Positions 23,208-35,172 of a DNA stretch of 64,000 nt are shown piece by piece (the first letter of the stretch is position 1; each line of letters starts with the position of its first letter). Source of the DNA: Uranotaenia lowii. Lineage: Eukaryota > Arthropoda > Insecta > Diptera > Culicidae. Both the position numbers and the translations under genes were made by a program. The notes beneath the pieces were generated by a model. The model was given only the letters and a program-made list of their open reading frames with translations. It was not told the origin of the DNA and ran no database searches. The stretch covers positions 433,051,324 through 433,115,323 of the forward strand of contig NC_073692.1 of NCBI RefSeq assembly GCF_029784155.1, read 5' to 3'.

Positions 23208-25500
23208 CTGCAGAAATAATGAGTGAATGATGAACCTTTTTTTTAATATTTGTATATCAAAACATAGTTTTGAAGCCTCTCTCAATTGTCTCACATAAGT
23301 AGTTGAACGAAGTTATTTTTATACAACATCTTTTTCTTATATTCACAGACTTTCCTCACCTTTAGTACAAGTTTACAAAGCTCACATGGCCACTTTCAAG
23401 TGAGAAAAACCATCAGAAGAGCCTTCTCAACAATCGAACCGCTTTGTTCAGTACATTGCAAAACCGAAGATTTTCTTTTGTAGACTTTGTATAGATTTAA
23501 CCAATGGCATTTTTTCTTCAATGCAGTATTAGACTCATGCATGCATGATTTATAAGAAATTTACCATCCTCCTCCTCTGGAAGAGATTCGATGTTCCCGG
23601 TAGGATTCGAGATGGATTCTGCTGCACCCACAAAAAACTTTCGAAGCTCTATTGCTAGAGACATCTGGTGGTAGGAAGGTAAGTAACAACTTACTATGTG
23701 GAAAAGATTTCCATCGCTTTCATAGCTGCTCTAGGTGGAAAACTCATCGCAAACTTCTCGAGGCACAAACATTTCCAATGGGAAGTAAATTTTATATTTT
23801 GGAATTGATTTTGATTTGATTCATATTTTCAAAAAGCGAATGTTAAATAATTTTTTTTTTTCAATTGGAAGAAGCATTGGAAATTATTTGAATAAAATTT
23901 TATTGGCTTTATTTTATTTTATTACTTCAACTGTAATTTTACATTCTTATTGTAAATTCTAGAAATTTTTCTATACATTTATTACCATCATATAAATTTT
24001 GAATTCAGTAAGTTCAAAAATTAGCTTCCCGGTGTCAACTCAAAACTTTTTTTTTCTTCAAATGTTCGGGGGTTGCAAAGTTTTTATTTCGGTTTTCGTT
24101 GTTTCAACAATCTGCTGTCCATCTTACATATTGAATTGGATTTAAAGCGTCGTCCAAGTTACACCCATTGATGCTGGTTAACTTGCCAGTCAAAGTGGCG
24201 CCAGTAAGATCATTAAACTGTCTGCCTCTCCCCACCAATAAACCGTTACTGTATATGCCTACGGCCACGCATTAGAAAGGGGGGATGATTTGGACCAAAA
24301 ATGCTATGTGAATCACCAAAGAACTATGCTTTCGGCTTTGCTTCAGAAAACTATCTTGTTTAATCCAAAATCAGCTGGAAACAGTGCAATCTATGAAGGA
24401 TTGTGAAATCATATCACTTTATTGATGTTTTTGGATGGCCGCCACGCAAAAGAGAATTAAATTTCCTGGCTGGGGGCCTCATATGTATTCTTTATCCAAA
24501 AGGATGTGATGGTCTGGCGTTTTCAACGATGTTCGGAAAAAGAAATTAATTTAAAAATTCTTCTTAAATCGACAACATCATACTTAATCTAATTCAATTC
24601 TATACGGATTAGAATAACAGCTTACAGAATCTTATAATGAAAACCGAAAATTTTCATGTTTCAATGTTTCGATGTTTTCCCTCTGCCTCCTAGAGCTTTT
24701 TGAACGAAAAAGCTTTCGAGGAAGCTTACAATCAAGCTCAATCAATGAGAGGGGAAAACGTTCCAAAAACCCACCACAACTAACGAGTGTGGAATCCATG
24801 TTTCGCGTTCTTCCTGTTTCGATTTCTTCCCGATTCTCTGATTTTTCCCATCGCTGACGGAACCGATTGGGCGCACATGTTGACTCGGCTCCGCTCAGCC
24901 AGAACACTCTTTATTACTAACATAAATTCTGCCTAACAAGGCGTGGAAAGGATTTATGGATGGTTTTTTGGGAACCCTCGACAAGAGTGAATTTGTTTTC
25001 CTCGTCAGGGTTACTCGGCTGAAGCATAATTGGGATTGTCAAGTGGCAGAGTGTGGTGAAACAGGAAGGGATAGAAGTTTTAAATAATTTAAGAAGCAAC
25101 ATGTTAATCACAGTTCCCGAAATATTCCATTTTGAAAAATTAATTATCAATTTTTGTGAACATTGTGTATCAGAATTGTATTTTTTTAGTTTCTATCGAT
25201 CGTATTAAAGAAACTTTTTGAAAAAGTATTTGAGGTTTTCAAAAGTTTATGGAATAAAACTATGTCCAGTTAAAATTCGGAATCATTTTAAAATTATTCA
25301 CAGTGGGTTGTCAACTTTGACTCCCCTTACCGATACATTTCACGGCGATTCGTGCATTAAACAAAAGTTATCGCAGATGGAAGCCCAGAAGAGAGAAAAA
25401 ACTTTCTTACGACATTGATCGAAATAAGGAAGTTCATTTTAACTTTTCGTGAACTTCCAAGTTAAAGATTTACTGCTTTTATAAAGTTTATCGGTTTAAC
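23208..25500. other. Unassigned DNA, about 2.3 kb
   Basis: No domain-bearing frame, RNA gene or repeat family recognised. Short frames near 24632-24907 overlap on both strands and look accidental. Confidence 0.35.
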
Positions 25501-27756
25501 CAGGGCCGTAGGAAGACCAACTCATGGGGGAGTTTTGGTGACTAATTTTTACCTATCAATTTTTGCCCAACAACACACGGATAAAAAAAAATAAAACAAA
25601 TAATGTTTTTTACTATATGATTATTCATTTTTTAGTACTCATTAATAGTTTTCGTATGAAATCGTAACTTAAGAGAAGATACGAATGTCACAAGGATGGT
25701 AAAGTACTATTAATTTAACCTTTAAAAAAGTAACTTGAGAACAGTGGCCTAAAGGATGAGCTAATTTTTTTTAATGAAACCTCTAGAAACAAAATATGAA
25801 ATTTGCTTTCAAGGATGGTCAAAATTTTTGAATTTGTTTAAAAGTCTAGTAGATCAAAGTTTTTTGATTTGAGCATAAAATAAGTTCTTTTTAGGGTAAC
25901 CTTCAATTTCTAAAATTATTCTATACTCAAATACTCGAACAAGCCCAATCTTTTAAACTCTTTTGCGAATTCCAAGATTCTAACCTTTGATAAAAATTTA
26001 TAAAACTTTCCAAAAAAAAAAAAACAGTAGGAGATATAAAAATGTTCGGATCAAATTTGCTTGATGCAAACTTGAACTAAACTTATGATTTGAGTTTGAA
26101 ATTTAGCTTTAAAAAACTGCAATATTAATAATGTTCAACAATACACTAAGAAAAAAAAACAATTTTGTGCAGATTTTTAAGGTGAAGATCAGGTACATGT
26201 TTCTTTAACAGGAAATATTTTTCATGAAGAATCAATAACATAATAAAAATACTGTGGATGATTTTTTTAAATTTAATTTGGGATATTTTGCATGAATCAA
26301 AACCTAAAAATTATCTCAAATTCTACTTCATATTTGTGATTTTCAGCTGAATTGTGTGTACAAATTAATTTTAATTAAAAAATTTGAAATCTGGAAATTC
26401 AATGTCAATTCAAGCAAAGCAAATTTTTAAGTTCATGTTCTTTTGAATTTTTCAACAATTTTATGTGGACTGAAACACGCATTCTCAAGCTAATTCTTTT
26501 TCGGGATTTTAAATCTGAATTCTAAACTTTAACTTAAAAATTGAACTTTTAATCTGTTTCAGAATTTGTATACGATTTCTGAAATGTACAAAAAATACGA
26601 TTTAGGAATTCTAATTTCAGATTAGAATTTAATGAGCCAAGTTTTAGAGCCCTCATTCATGAATCTATTATATAAATTCTGTAGTGCTGGTTAAATCTTA
26701 ATTCATTATTTCAATTATTTATTTTTTATCTGTTTTGTGAATCTGATTTAAAATGTGAATTTCAAATGATGAATCTGAATCTCAGTTTTCAATTTTGGAT
26801 CGCCACTTAGAAGCTTTAAATGTTTAAATTTTGTGTTAGAATAAAGTTTAGGAACATCGAATTTGAATATAAAATAAAATTCTTTTTTTTCAAATTTTGA
26901 AAACTATTGAAAATGTATGTGATTTTTGAAAAACATGGTTTAAATTTGACATGAAACGCAAAACCGAATTTGAACAAGGATTTCAAAGCAACTTTTCATT
27001 CCCATTTTCTTATGATTATTCGAACTGAAAATCAAGAATCCTAAACTTGATACAGAATTAGATATACGAAAATATGTCGCTATACAATTTTGGTTATGGG
27101 AATATCGAACCAGAGCCTCCAAAATGGGCTTAATTTTAAATTTTATATTCAAATTGAATTTCTAGTTATGATAAGGTTGCCAGATTGCCCGGTTTTAATC
27201 GGATTGGACCGGATATTTGATATAAAATTTGGGAATAGTCCGGTCCGATCCGGTTGCCCGGATTTCATTCGAAAAGTCTGGATTTTATCCGAGTTTGTTC
27301 TCATTCTTAAATCAAACTAAAAAAAAACAAATTGTGTTGTTATTTTTTTTATTCCTGTGCCCAAAATTTTAGCAGCAAGTTTCGAAAAAATAATCATGAA
27401 AGGTTTTTATGAGTTTTTTTCCTGGGTTTTGACCAAAATTGCCCAGTATTGGCTGTGTTTTGGTCGATAATTTTGAAATCAAACACCCGGATTTTGCAGG
27501 TTTTAATATAAACCAGCCCGGATTTTGACCAGCCGGACCCGGACCAGCCAGAATTTTGACCTTGGGAATGGTTTTTGAGGTTTTTGTATTAGTTTTAAGT
27601 CCAGATAGTTACTTTTGTATATCTTTGCTTTATTGTCATAATTTGGTTATGAATTTAAATTTTTGAGTCTAGAGTAGAATACCCCTCTTGCTTTTCTGGA
27701 CCCTAATGGGGGGAGGGAGGTTTAACCCCCAACCCCCCCCTTCTCCAACGGCTATG
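25501..27756. mobile_element. hAT-like non-autonomous element with nested MITE
   Basis: The left end reads CAGGGCCGTAGGAAG; the right end, reverse complemented, reads CATAGCCGTTGGAGAAGG, followed inward by G-runs. The flanks are GGTTTAAC (25493-25500) and GGTTTATC (27757-27764), an 8-bp target duplication with one mismatch. CA(G)-starting termini and an 8-bp duplication fit the hAT superfamily. The interior is AT-rich without a transposase and shares text with 57600-59103 (for example GTTGAACAATACA-type sequence) and, in the other orientation, with 37668 onward. A TTGCCAG-type MITE is nested at 27174-27560. Confidence 0.65.
27174..27560. mobile_element. TTGCCAG-type element nested in the hAT-like element
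   Basis: Begins AGGTTGCCAGATTGCCCGG after a TA, the same terminus as the complete element at 30948-31393. The interior has many CCGGATTT/CCCGG motifs on both sides, giving a folded structure. The right terminus is eroded (it ends near AGCCAGAATTTTGACC), so the exact end is uncertain. hAT-like sequence resumes about 27561. Confidence 0.55.
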
Positions 27757-28234
27757 GGTTTATCATCCCGCAATCATGATTAGTAGAGAAACACATTGCT
27801 TTATTAGCATAGCATAGCATAGCATTGGGTGACTACACACATCTAGCATTGGTTAATACACAAAGTACAACTTAGTAATCAAAACAAACACAAGGTGCTA
27901 AAATGAGTTTCTCAGTTCAAGTTTTGGTTTAAAATAATAAGTCTGGTACCATAATGCGCGACTAGTCGATGTAATCATAATTTGGATATTCTGATGCAGC
28001 AAACTAGCAGTTTAGAAAACGACATCGACATTTTAACCGGGTCATGACATTTCAAACTAGCTTTTTCCTCATTACTATTCAGAATAATGACTTAAGGAGC
28101 CTTCAGTTATATGATATTTTTACAAATATTTAAGCTCACATTCACTTAAACAGACGGAGAAATTAATAGTCCACATCTAGAGTCAAAAGAAGCTAACGTT
28201 AAAATATTTGTAAACAATTCATAAACATTTCACA
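27757..28234. other. Unassigned DNA with a short (TAGCA)n run
   Basis: A few TAGCA units occur near 27806-27827, possibly a retroposon tail. Nothing else is recognised. Confidence 0.4.
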
Positions 28235-28350
28235 GTGTGTTTTAGAACATTTTAATAGAAGAAAAATAATTGCCTTTATATTATTTTATGACATTTAGTG
28301 TGTTTTAGAACATTTTAATAGAAGAAAAATAATTGCCTTTTTATGACATT
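28235..28350. repeat. 63-bp tandem duplication
   Basis: The segment starting GTGTGTTTTAGAACATTTTA at 28235 is repeated from 28298, with a small deletion in the second copy. The high identity suggests a recent local duplication. Confidence 0.85.
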
Positions 28351-28528
28351 TCCAGGCCAAATTTATACATTTCTTTCAGTGCCTCGCCATATACTTTGAA
28401 TTTTTTTCTAAATTTTTATATGAAAAAATACTTCAGTGCATTGGAATGGCCATGTGTGTTTTTTTTTATTTTATCGTTTATGAAAATTATTTAAGAACTA
28501 CATTTTGTTTTTAACTTCAATATCTTAA

Positions 28529-29658
28529 CACATTAAGGACTGTTACGAAATCTTGGCCGGGAAATACCGAAATTCGGCAATCTATAATAAATTATCGAAA
28601 ATTGTTATAATAATAACAATTGATTTAGATGACCCTTTTCGTCGTCTTACTTGAATTTTGAAAACCAGAATCTATTGTCCGTTTTATAAAACTTCTGTGC
28701 AAGAATTTCGGTTTCGATCCCACGCATAAAATAGCAATACCGTAATCCAGGGTAAGTTTGATGATTTTTTTCAATATTTTTCGATTATTTTTTCTGTCAA
28801 GAGGTATGTAACATATTTCATATTTTTAAAACCAGTACTGGATTCCTATGAACGTAAAAACATGGTTGCAGAAATTTATTAAACTACCTCAAATTTGATT
28901 TAAAATTCAATTTCGTCTTTGTTTAGAATTTTATGCTATGGAGAAAGATTGATAAGTCTCTATTATGACGTATTAAAGACTTTTCTTGATCTTAGGGATA
29001 CAAAACAACTTCATAATTTTCACAAATGCTAGTTTATCAATTGCTAAGGCATTTCGGAACATTTAAGATATTTTAACCAAATGAAACAAATGAAACAAAC
29101 GCAGAACATATACCTTTGTGGGTTTCAAGTCTTTAATGACTTTTTGTTTATTTCTGTATACAAACATATTTCTACCAATGTGAAACCAGTTCTCATACTG
29201 CTGATACATGTGCTAGTTTCCCATAACTATTTTCCGATGCCTTTTACCAATACGTTTGAAGAGATCGGAATAGCCTACCTTGTGTATTTCAAAATACTTT
29301 GGACTGTGGAATGGATAAACACACACAATGACAGCAGTTAGAGCAAAACTCGTGGAGAACTAGATTGCCACTGCTTATAATCGAAAAAGCTATTTGTTGA
29401 CAAATTGGGGACCAAGTATGAGAATTCTCATTCTTTTATTTCTGCGAATGAGCTTCTCTTAGAGACATAACTCAAATAATATAAAACTAATCATGAAACT
29501 CTACAAAATTTAACACAACCTTTCGGTGGCTCAAAGATATTGAATTTGTAACTTTTGGTCCAGTGAATTCTGAGATATACAATGCTGAATTCTGGTGTTT
29601 CTTGGTTTAGATTTCTTCGCGGTCGAAATAAAAAAACAACATCGTAGCTCTTAATGTA
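28529..29658. mobile_element. 1.1-kb TTAA-flanked element, piggyBac-like
   Basis: TTAA at 28525-28528 and 29659-29662 flanks termini CACATTAAGGACTG (left) and, reverse complemented, TACATTAAGAGCTACG (right). Similarity continues inward in a patchy way (AAATCTTGG...GAAATACC on the left against AAATCT...CCAAGAAACACC on the right). No transposase frame. An 86-codon frame at 29081-29341 has no recognisable domain. Confidence 0.5.
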
Positions 29659-29662
29659 TTAA

Positions 29663-30717
29663 GGCCGAAAATAATGTCCCTACTTTTTAAATATCACAAA
29701 TTTTTCTCAAACTACAACAAAAACTACAACAAAAACTACACCAAAACAATACATTTATCAAGGAAAAAAAGTAGAACTCTCACATAAATCAACCTGTTTG
29801 CTTCTAAACGCTTTGATCATAAGGAAGGATTTTTTTTGCGAGCCTCCGAAAAAATAGAAATTTCATAGTTTTGAAATCCCATTTTTACTTACATTTGAAA
29901 TTTTCATAGGTTTTTAAACGTAGAAAAAAGCTTTGAGATATTTTAACTTCAGATTTAGTTATTGATGATTGTGTGGAAGTTTCCCCGGTGATCTATGTTA
30001 CCCCGGTTTACGGTAATTGAAAAACATAACGCAGTCTATATGGACGACCTTTTTTTCTGTCGTCTGATACAAAGTTTGTTATCAGTAATCGATTTCTCGT
30101 TCTGTAAAACTTGTGTGTTTGAATTCTCGCTCGATCGGATGCGTGATAACGTGATTATTGCCTAAACATTGAAAAATAAGCATGAACGACCCCTTTTGCC
30201 GACACCTTTCACAAAGAATTTTACACGTTATATCAACTGTCAGTGCTGTATTTAAAATTCTCATATGCAAATTAAAATACGGTCTGATAGATAACCACGA
30301 CCAGACAGTGGATGATTTGGCCGATCCCTGACATGAGATCAATCATCCAAAAAGGATCCTGAAATCCTTAAAAAATAATGAAGAAAAAAGGGCAACCCCT
30401 GACCCAAAATTTGAAACCTTAAATCGATTGCCCGTTCCTGAAAACTTCCGTGTGCCAATTCTGATCTCAATCCAGGGTATAATAACGTTAACATCGCTTA
30501 GACAGTAGTTGTGTTGGACGACCCCCTTCCAAAAGGGTTGTTCGAAAATCTGAATACATTTTTCATCATTGCTGGTCCTACTGTGCACCCATGAGAAATC
30601 TTAGCTCTCCAGCTCTTAAGATGGGTGAGCCTATTGAAGACATATACACAGAATTTGCTTTATATATCAAGTGGAACCTGGATAAGGTATCATTCATATT
30701 TTACGTAACGTGTTTAG
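29663..30717. other. Unassigned DNA, about 1 kb
   Basis: No supportable gene or repeat. Small frames near 30082-30588 lack recognisable domains. Confidence 0.35.
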
Positions 30718-30908
30718 GTTTTTTTGGTTTCGATTATAGTCGTTTTGACATCTTTATGTCATTCGCGACTTAAATCAACGATGCAGTGTGCGGACAGACA
30801 TTGAAAAACTTATCCGGTACAACTGTGATCGTTGTTTACTCTTGGTCTCGACCTCACGGACATCGTCTCAGGAAACAACTGACTTGCCAACTGAGCTATA
30901 TCACAAGC
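30718..30908 (-). mobile_element. tRNA-derived SINE, family B
   Basis: On the minus strand the head reads GATATAGCTCAGTTGGCAAG, an excellent A box with flanking stem sequence, followed about 30 bases later by a B-box-like GTGAGGTCGAGACC. The body contains GTACCGGATAAGTTTTTC, shared with the copy at 12436-12556. This head-plus-body order is that of a tRNA SINE. No clear target duplication was found. Confidence 0.7.
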
Positions 30909-30947
30909 CCCATAACGTGTTTAGGATGGGGAAGGGGGTATTACATA

Positions 30948-31393
30948 AGGTTGCCAGTATTTATTCATCGCGTATCTGGGCCGGACAAATCCAGGCAATT
31001 TTATATAAGAACTTGGAATTTTCTTTCTAAATTGTTCACCGAAATCTAAGCAAAATCCGGGCAAATTTGGTCAAAACCCAAAAATTACTTAACAAAAATG
31101 CAAAAAAAAATCCTTCAAAACTCATCGACAGATTTTAAATCGTATCTATGGGTCCCAAAAAACCTTTCAAGATTATTCTTATAAAACTTGCTCAAAATAT
31201 TTCGTTTTTGAGGCATACAAAAATTCACAACACATTTTTTTTTATTTGATTTGCCAAATAAAGTGAATAAATCCGGGAAAAATCCGAACATTTTTCTATG
31301 GAATCTGGGCAAACGGTTTGGGGTAGGACTGTTCCCGAATTTTGTATTAATTATCCTAGCAAACCCGGATAAAACAGGTAAATCTGGCAACCT
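30948..31393. mobile_element. 446-bp TIR element (AGGTTGCCAG termini, TA duplication)
   Basis: Both ends begin AGGTTGCCAG and are flanked by TA (30946-30947, 31394-31395). The interior carries several AAATCCGG/CCGGGAAAAATCC motifs in both arms and no coding frame. TA duplication fits Tc1/mariner-type mobilisation. Relatives lie at 27174-27560 and 10403-10750. Confidence 0.75.
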
Positions 31394-31395
31394 TA

Positions 31396-32448
31396 TTATA
31401 GCAGCTGGTTATGGTTTGTCGATTTTTGATGATAAATCGGAAAGGAATGTGTAACGAAAGGGAGAGGTGGAGGGATCGAAATTGATCGAAATTTGCGTTA
31501 CGTAATACCTGTACTGTACTGTACGAGAAACCTGTACTTATAAGTGAGAGAACTCGTCAGGTTCCATAGTTATACCACAAAATCTCTAAAAGCGAGAATC
31601 AAAAACCTCTCAAAGTGAAATTTTTTTGTTCTGGCTTTCCTTAGGAAATCATTGAAATAAACATTTCCTAATTGAAGTGTTGGTACCAAAATGATTTTTG
31701 ATACCAAACTGACAACGAGATATCAAAAGAAACTTAAGGAGTGGTACCGAAACATTGGTGTTGTACATTTTCTCCACCAACCACCTTCCACGAGGAAATC
31801 AAATTCACTGCTGTGGAAAAAGCTTCAAAAAGGCGAATAAAATATTCGATGAACTGTGAGCATTCCACCCAAAGCCATTTCTGGTTTTGGGTGGTATTTC
31901 AATAACGCTTTCAGGATTGCTATGCTATGTGGCTCGTGGGTGGTGTTGGGACGAATTTTCCCTCCACTTGGTACCACTGCACTAGCGATGAAAACGAAGA
32001 TGTTCCAGGTTGAGGAGTTTTCCCGAATTTTCCTCTCACAGACTGGATTAATAACGTCCTATCACCGCCACCCTCGGTATAAGTCCTATTTCGGCAGAAA
32101 TGGGGCTGTGATTCTCCACTGGTCGATAAGGGGTGGCAATTTCTGTAGTCCTTTTTCAAATGGTACCAAATATTATTTACAAGGTCTAAGACCAAGAATT
32201 TACAATCCATTTCTCAATTCAGCACTGAAAAGCTGAAGGCAAAACCTTAATTGATATATAAATTCAAAATTTAGACCATTTGAAGTGAATTTCGTTAACT
32301 CCTTTGTAGTGAGGAGTTTGCGCAAAACGAATTAATAAGTGAAGCTTTTAACGAAATATTAAACTTTACTAGTGCCTAGACAATATAAATCTGTTACAGA
32401 AAATTATTCATTAACTCTATTTTTATAATTTTCGTCAATTTTGAAATT
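31396..32448. other. Unassigned DNA
   Basis: Frames of 126 (+) and 96 (-) codons overlap at 31856-32236. Neither has a recognised domain and they occupy opposite strands, so coding is unsupported. Confidence 0.35.
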
Positions 32449-32449
32449 T

Positions 32450-32664
32450 TTTGTCATTTTTGTCATTTTTGTCATTTTTGTCATTTTTGTCATTTTTGTC
32501 ATTTTTGTCATTTTTGTCATTTTTGTCATTTTTGTCATTTTTGTCATTTTTGTCATTTTTGTCATTTTTGTAATTTTTGTCATTTTTGTCATTTTTGTCA
32601 TTCTTGTCATTTTTGTCATTTTTGTCATTTTTGTCATTTTTGTCATTTTTGTTATTTTTGTCAG
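32450..32664. repeat. Short 9-mer array, inverted orientation
   Basis: About 24 units of TTTTTGTCA, the reverse complement of the ACAAAAATG unit of the 16.7-23.2 kb arrays. Variants include GTAATTTTTG, GTCATTCTTG, and GTTATTTTTG near the right edge. Confidence 0.95.
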
Positions 32665-34193
32665 TTTTAGCTATGGAGTAAGATTTTAGCTTCAATGAAC
32701 GTTTATTAATGTAAACTTTTTCTTTTTTTATTTGATCTATCTGAATTTTTTAGAAGATTATCATCATTTGAGAGACAAATTTTGGAAAGTTTTAGAAAAT
32801 GTCATTTTAATTCATTTTAAAAAGAAATAATCGACATTACTTTTGATATATATTTTAACGAGAAGGTATATAATTGTTGAGGTGGAAAAAACCACATTGA
32901 ATACTTAGTGTTTTCGGTATCTTCTGACTACACGTAAAATTTTCATCATTTGTGTTTTTATTTCCCACATAATCTCAACATGAAACAAGCTAAGTAGCAT
33001 GCGACACATTTCAACGTCACATGTTTGAAATTCATAACGATAATTTGATGCGCATTTTCTTCTTTGTTCTTGCTGTGAGAGCATGTTCCTCGAGAGTACA
33101 AAGTGACAAACAAAATCTGCCGAAACACTTTTCAGCGCGATCTTGCTCCTCAGGAGGACGGTTGGGAAAGAAAAATTGCTCTCTGCGCTCGAACAAGATT
33201 CTTCGTGGATGCTGCGGTTGGTACGACTTGGGTAAGTTTCGTCATTTAGCATACGTTCGGATTTGCGGATCATCTCCTGAAAACATATGATCGCTTGTTG
33301 TTTACGCGTAAATTTTTTAAACTCTTTCGGCGTCGTCGGTTTTCGAACAGGTGTTGTGATTTGCCACTACTCGGTCTACGATCCGGTGCTGGTGCTGCTG
33401 CTGATCCGGTTGAGGTGTCAGAAAAGTTTGAGGAACGATCGCTGAAATGGATCTGTCTGCGGATGGAGTAACAGACTGCGATATCCGTCCGTTAGAAAAA
33501 AAAAATTAAGATGGAACCAAACATTTGGCACTGATGGCCAATTTACATCGATTTGTACGCATCTCGAAGATGCTGAGCTCGGTTTTCAAATGGAGATGAA
33601 GATGCAAAGAAGATGTGAAAGGAAAACCAGAGATTTTACTGCTAAAATGTAAACATTTCGAAAATTGGCATTTATGCGATGTCGTACAGCTGGAAGCAGC
33701 TGGAGGGACATCATTCATTCGGGATCCAGAAATAAGCTTAACTGACGCGGTGCAACTGGAATGTTTAATTGGCTAGCTGAATTGGAATGCGATAATGATC
33801 ACCAACACTTAAAAATTGGGCAAACTACAAATGAATATAGACTTCTAAAACATCAAACAGAGTTTGGCTATAAGTTTTTACTATAAAAATAACAGTAAAA
33901 AAGTACAAGCGAGTCAATTTGACTCAATTTTTACTTTTTTGTGTAAGTGAGATAGAACATGACAGAAAAGTGCAAATATTGTGATAAATAATACTTCACT
34001 TCAATAAAATAGATAAATATTTGAGCAAATATTGCATGAGTTATAACGTGTTTGGGAATATGCATACTACAAAAAGGTTCATCTAGTTAAACTCGGTTCA
34101 AGGATTTTTTACTGAATATTGCATAGCAATGATTCGGTTTACCGCTAAGCTTTTGTTCAACATCGAATGTCGGCTGTTGTTGTATTTGCATAG
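32665..34193. other. Unassigned DNA, about 1.5 kb
   Basis: Contains overlapping short frames on both strands near 32905-33290 and a palindromic patch near 33895-33950 (AGTCAATTTGACT flanked by TACTTTTTT-like arms). No gene is supported. Confidence 0.35.
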
Positions 34194-34520
34194 CTCGAAC
34201 GTTGAGGATTTCGTGGATTTCTTCTGGATTGGTTCCGGAGTTATTAAACGGGTTGGAAGTCATCCGTTCGAACTGGTGAATCCTTTTTTAGATAATTCTT
34301 AGCCTCTTCTGAAGTGCCCCAAGAAAGCCATTTAGGACCGATAATTTTCGTAATCTACTTCAATGATGCACACTCGCTTCTCGATAGCACAAAACTTGCG
34401 TATGAATTTTCGACCTGAAACTTTTTAACGAAATAAACGACCAAGACGACATTGACCTTTTACAGCAGCACACCTCCGTATTTGCTCACTGGTGCGAGAT
34501 GAACATTTTGTAGATTGACC
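34194..34520 (+). pseudogene. Reverse transcriptase fragment, same LINE family as 1870-7365
   Basis: Conceptual translation with stops matches residues about 226-330 of the RT at 2107-3711: LERxGF, DWFRSY, VRTGESF, then VPQESHLGPIIFVIYFND, then LLDSTKLAYE, and after a one-base frame change DLKLF, NDQDDIDLLQQ and FAHWCEMN. The SGVPQGSHLGP motif has become EVPQESHLGP and YADD is broken by the frameshift. In-frame stops occur before WFRSY ends and at several other places, so this is an old dead fragment. It lies on the opposite strand to the larger copy. Confidence 0.85.
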
Positions 34521-34589
34521 AAAAAAAAAAATTGACCTGTGCAAAATTTCAGCAAAGAAAATTTGAAAAATCGAATTTCTAATTGAGCA

Positions 34590-34840
34590 CCTTGGAGCCA
34601 AAGGGGTATAACGTATAAGTGCATAAAAGCTAATTTCGAGAAAAAAAGCACTTGAATTTCGTTGTGTTCCAGTTAGTTCCAGAGATATCTTTTATGAACT
34701 TTTTTTGGAATGATCTTCTTAAATGAAAAAAAAAGCATTTTACAACATTTCCCAAAAAACAACGTTCATTTGACGTTAATTGTGGCGACACATATTTTTT
34801 TGATTTTGACACTTATACCCCTTTGGCTCCAAACACATGC
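34590..34840. repeat. Inverted-repeat element with GGAGCCAAAGGGGTATA termini
   Basis: TTGGAGCCAAAGGGGTATAA at the left is matched by its reverse complement TTATACCCCTTTGGCTCCAA at the right, about 230 bases apart. A further CTTGTACCCCTTTGCCA follows just beyond. Related text occurs at 36411-36570. Target duplication not resolved. Confidence 0.6.
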
Positions 34841-35172
34841 ACTTGTACCCCTTTGCCATCAAATAAATTCACTTATACCCACCAGGCCACCAACAAATAT
34901 TCACTCTCAGGTGTTTTGATCTTGCTGATATGGGCAAGAAAACATAAATATTTATTCCTACAAGAATCAATTAATTTATGTATAATTCATTTACTATTTT
35001 ATGGGAATTACACTCTGGTACAGTATGTTAAGAGATTTTATGTCTGAAGATCAACCTGGTTCTGTCTACTTCTAGTCAATCTCTCCAAACAACGATTCGT
35101 GTAAGGTATTTTTTCACTATATTACAATCTTTGCATGTTTTGAGTGTATAAGTTTTAAATTCGTGACACACT
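34841..35172. other. Unassigned AT-rich DNA
   Basis: Nothing recognised apart from ACTTATACCC/ACTTGTACCCC motifs at the left that belong to the neighbouring repeat. Confidence 0.4.

Noticed and set aside
16545..23294. Long open frames (up to 948 codons) over the ACAAAAATG arrays
   Set aside because: They exist in several frames on both strands because the unit is 9 bp; they encode pure tripeptide repeats and some read through N. No start context, domain or codon bias supports a gene.
27806..27827. (TAGCA)n as a LINE tail
   Set aside because: Only a few units and no LINE body upstream; left as a short repeat.
31856..32236. 126-codon plus-strand frame
   Set aside because: No domain, antisense overlap with another frame, and nothing in the context suggesting a gene.
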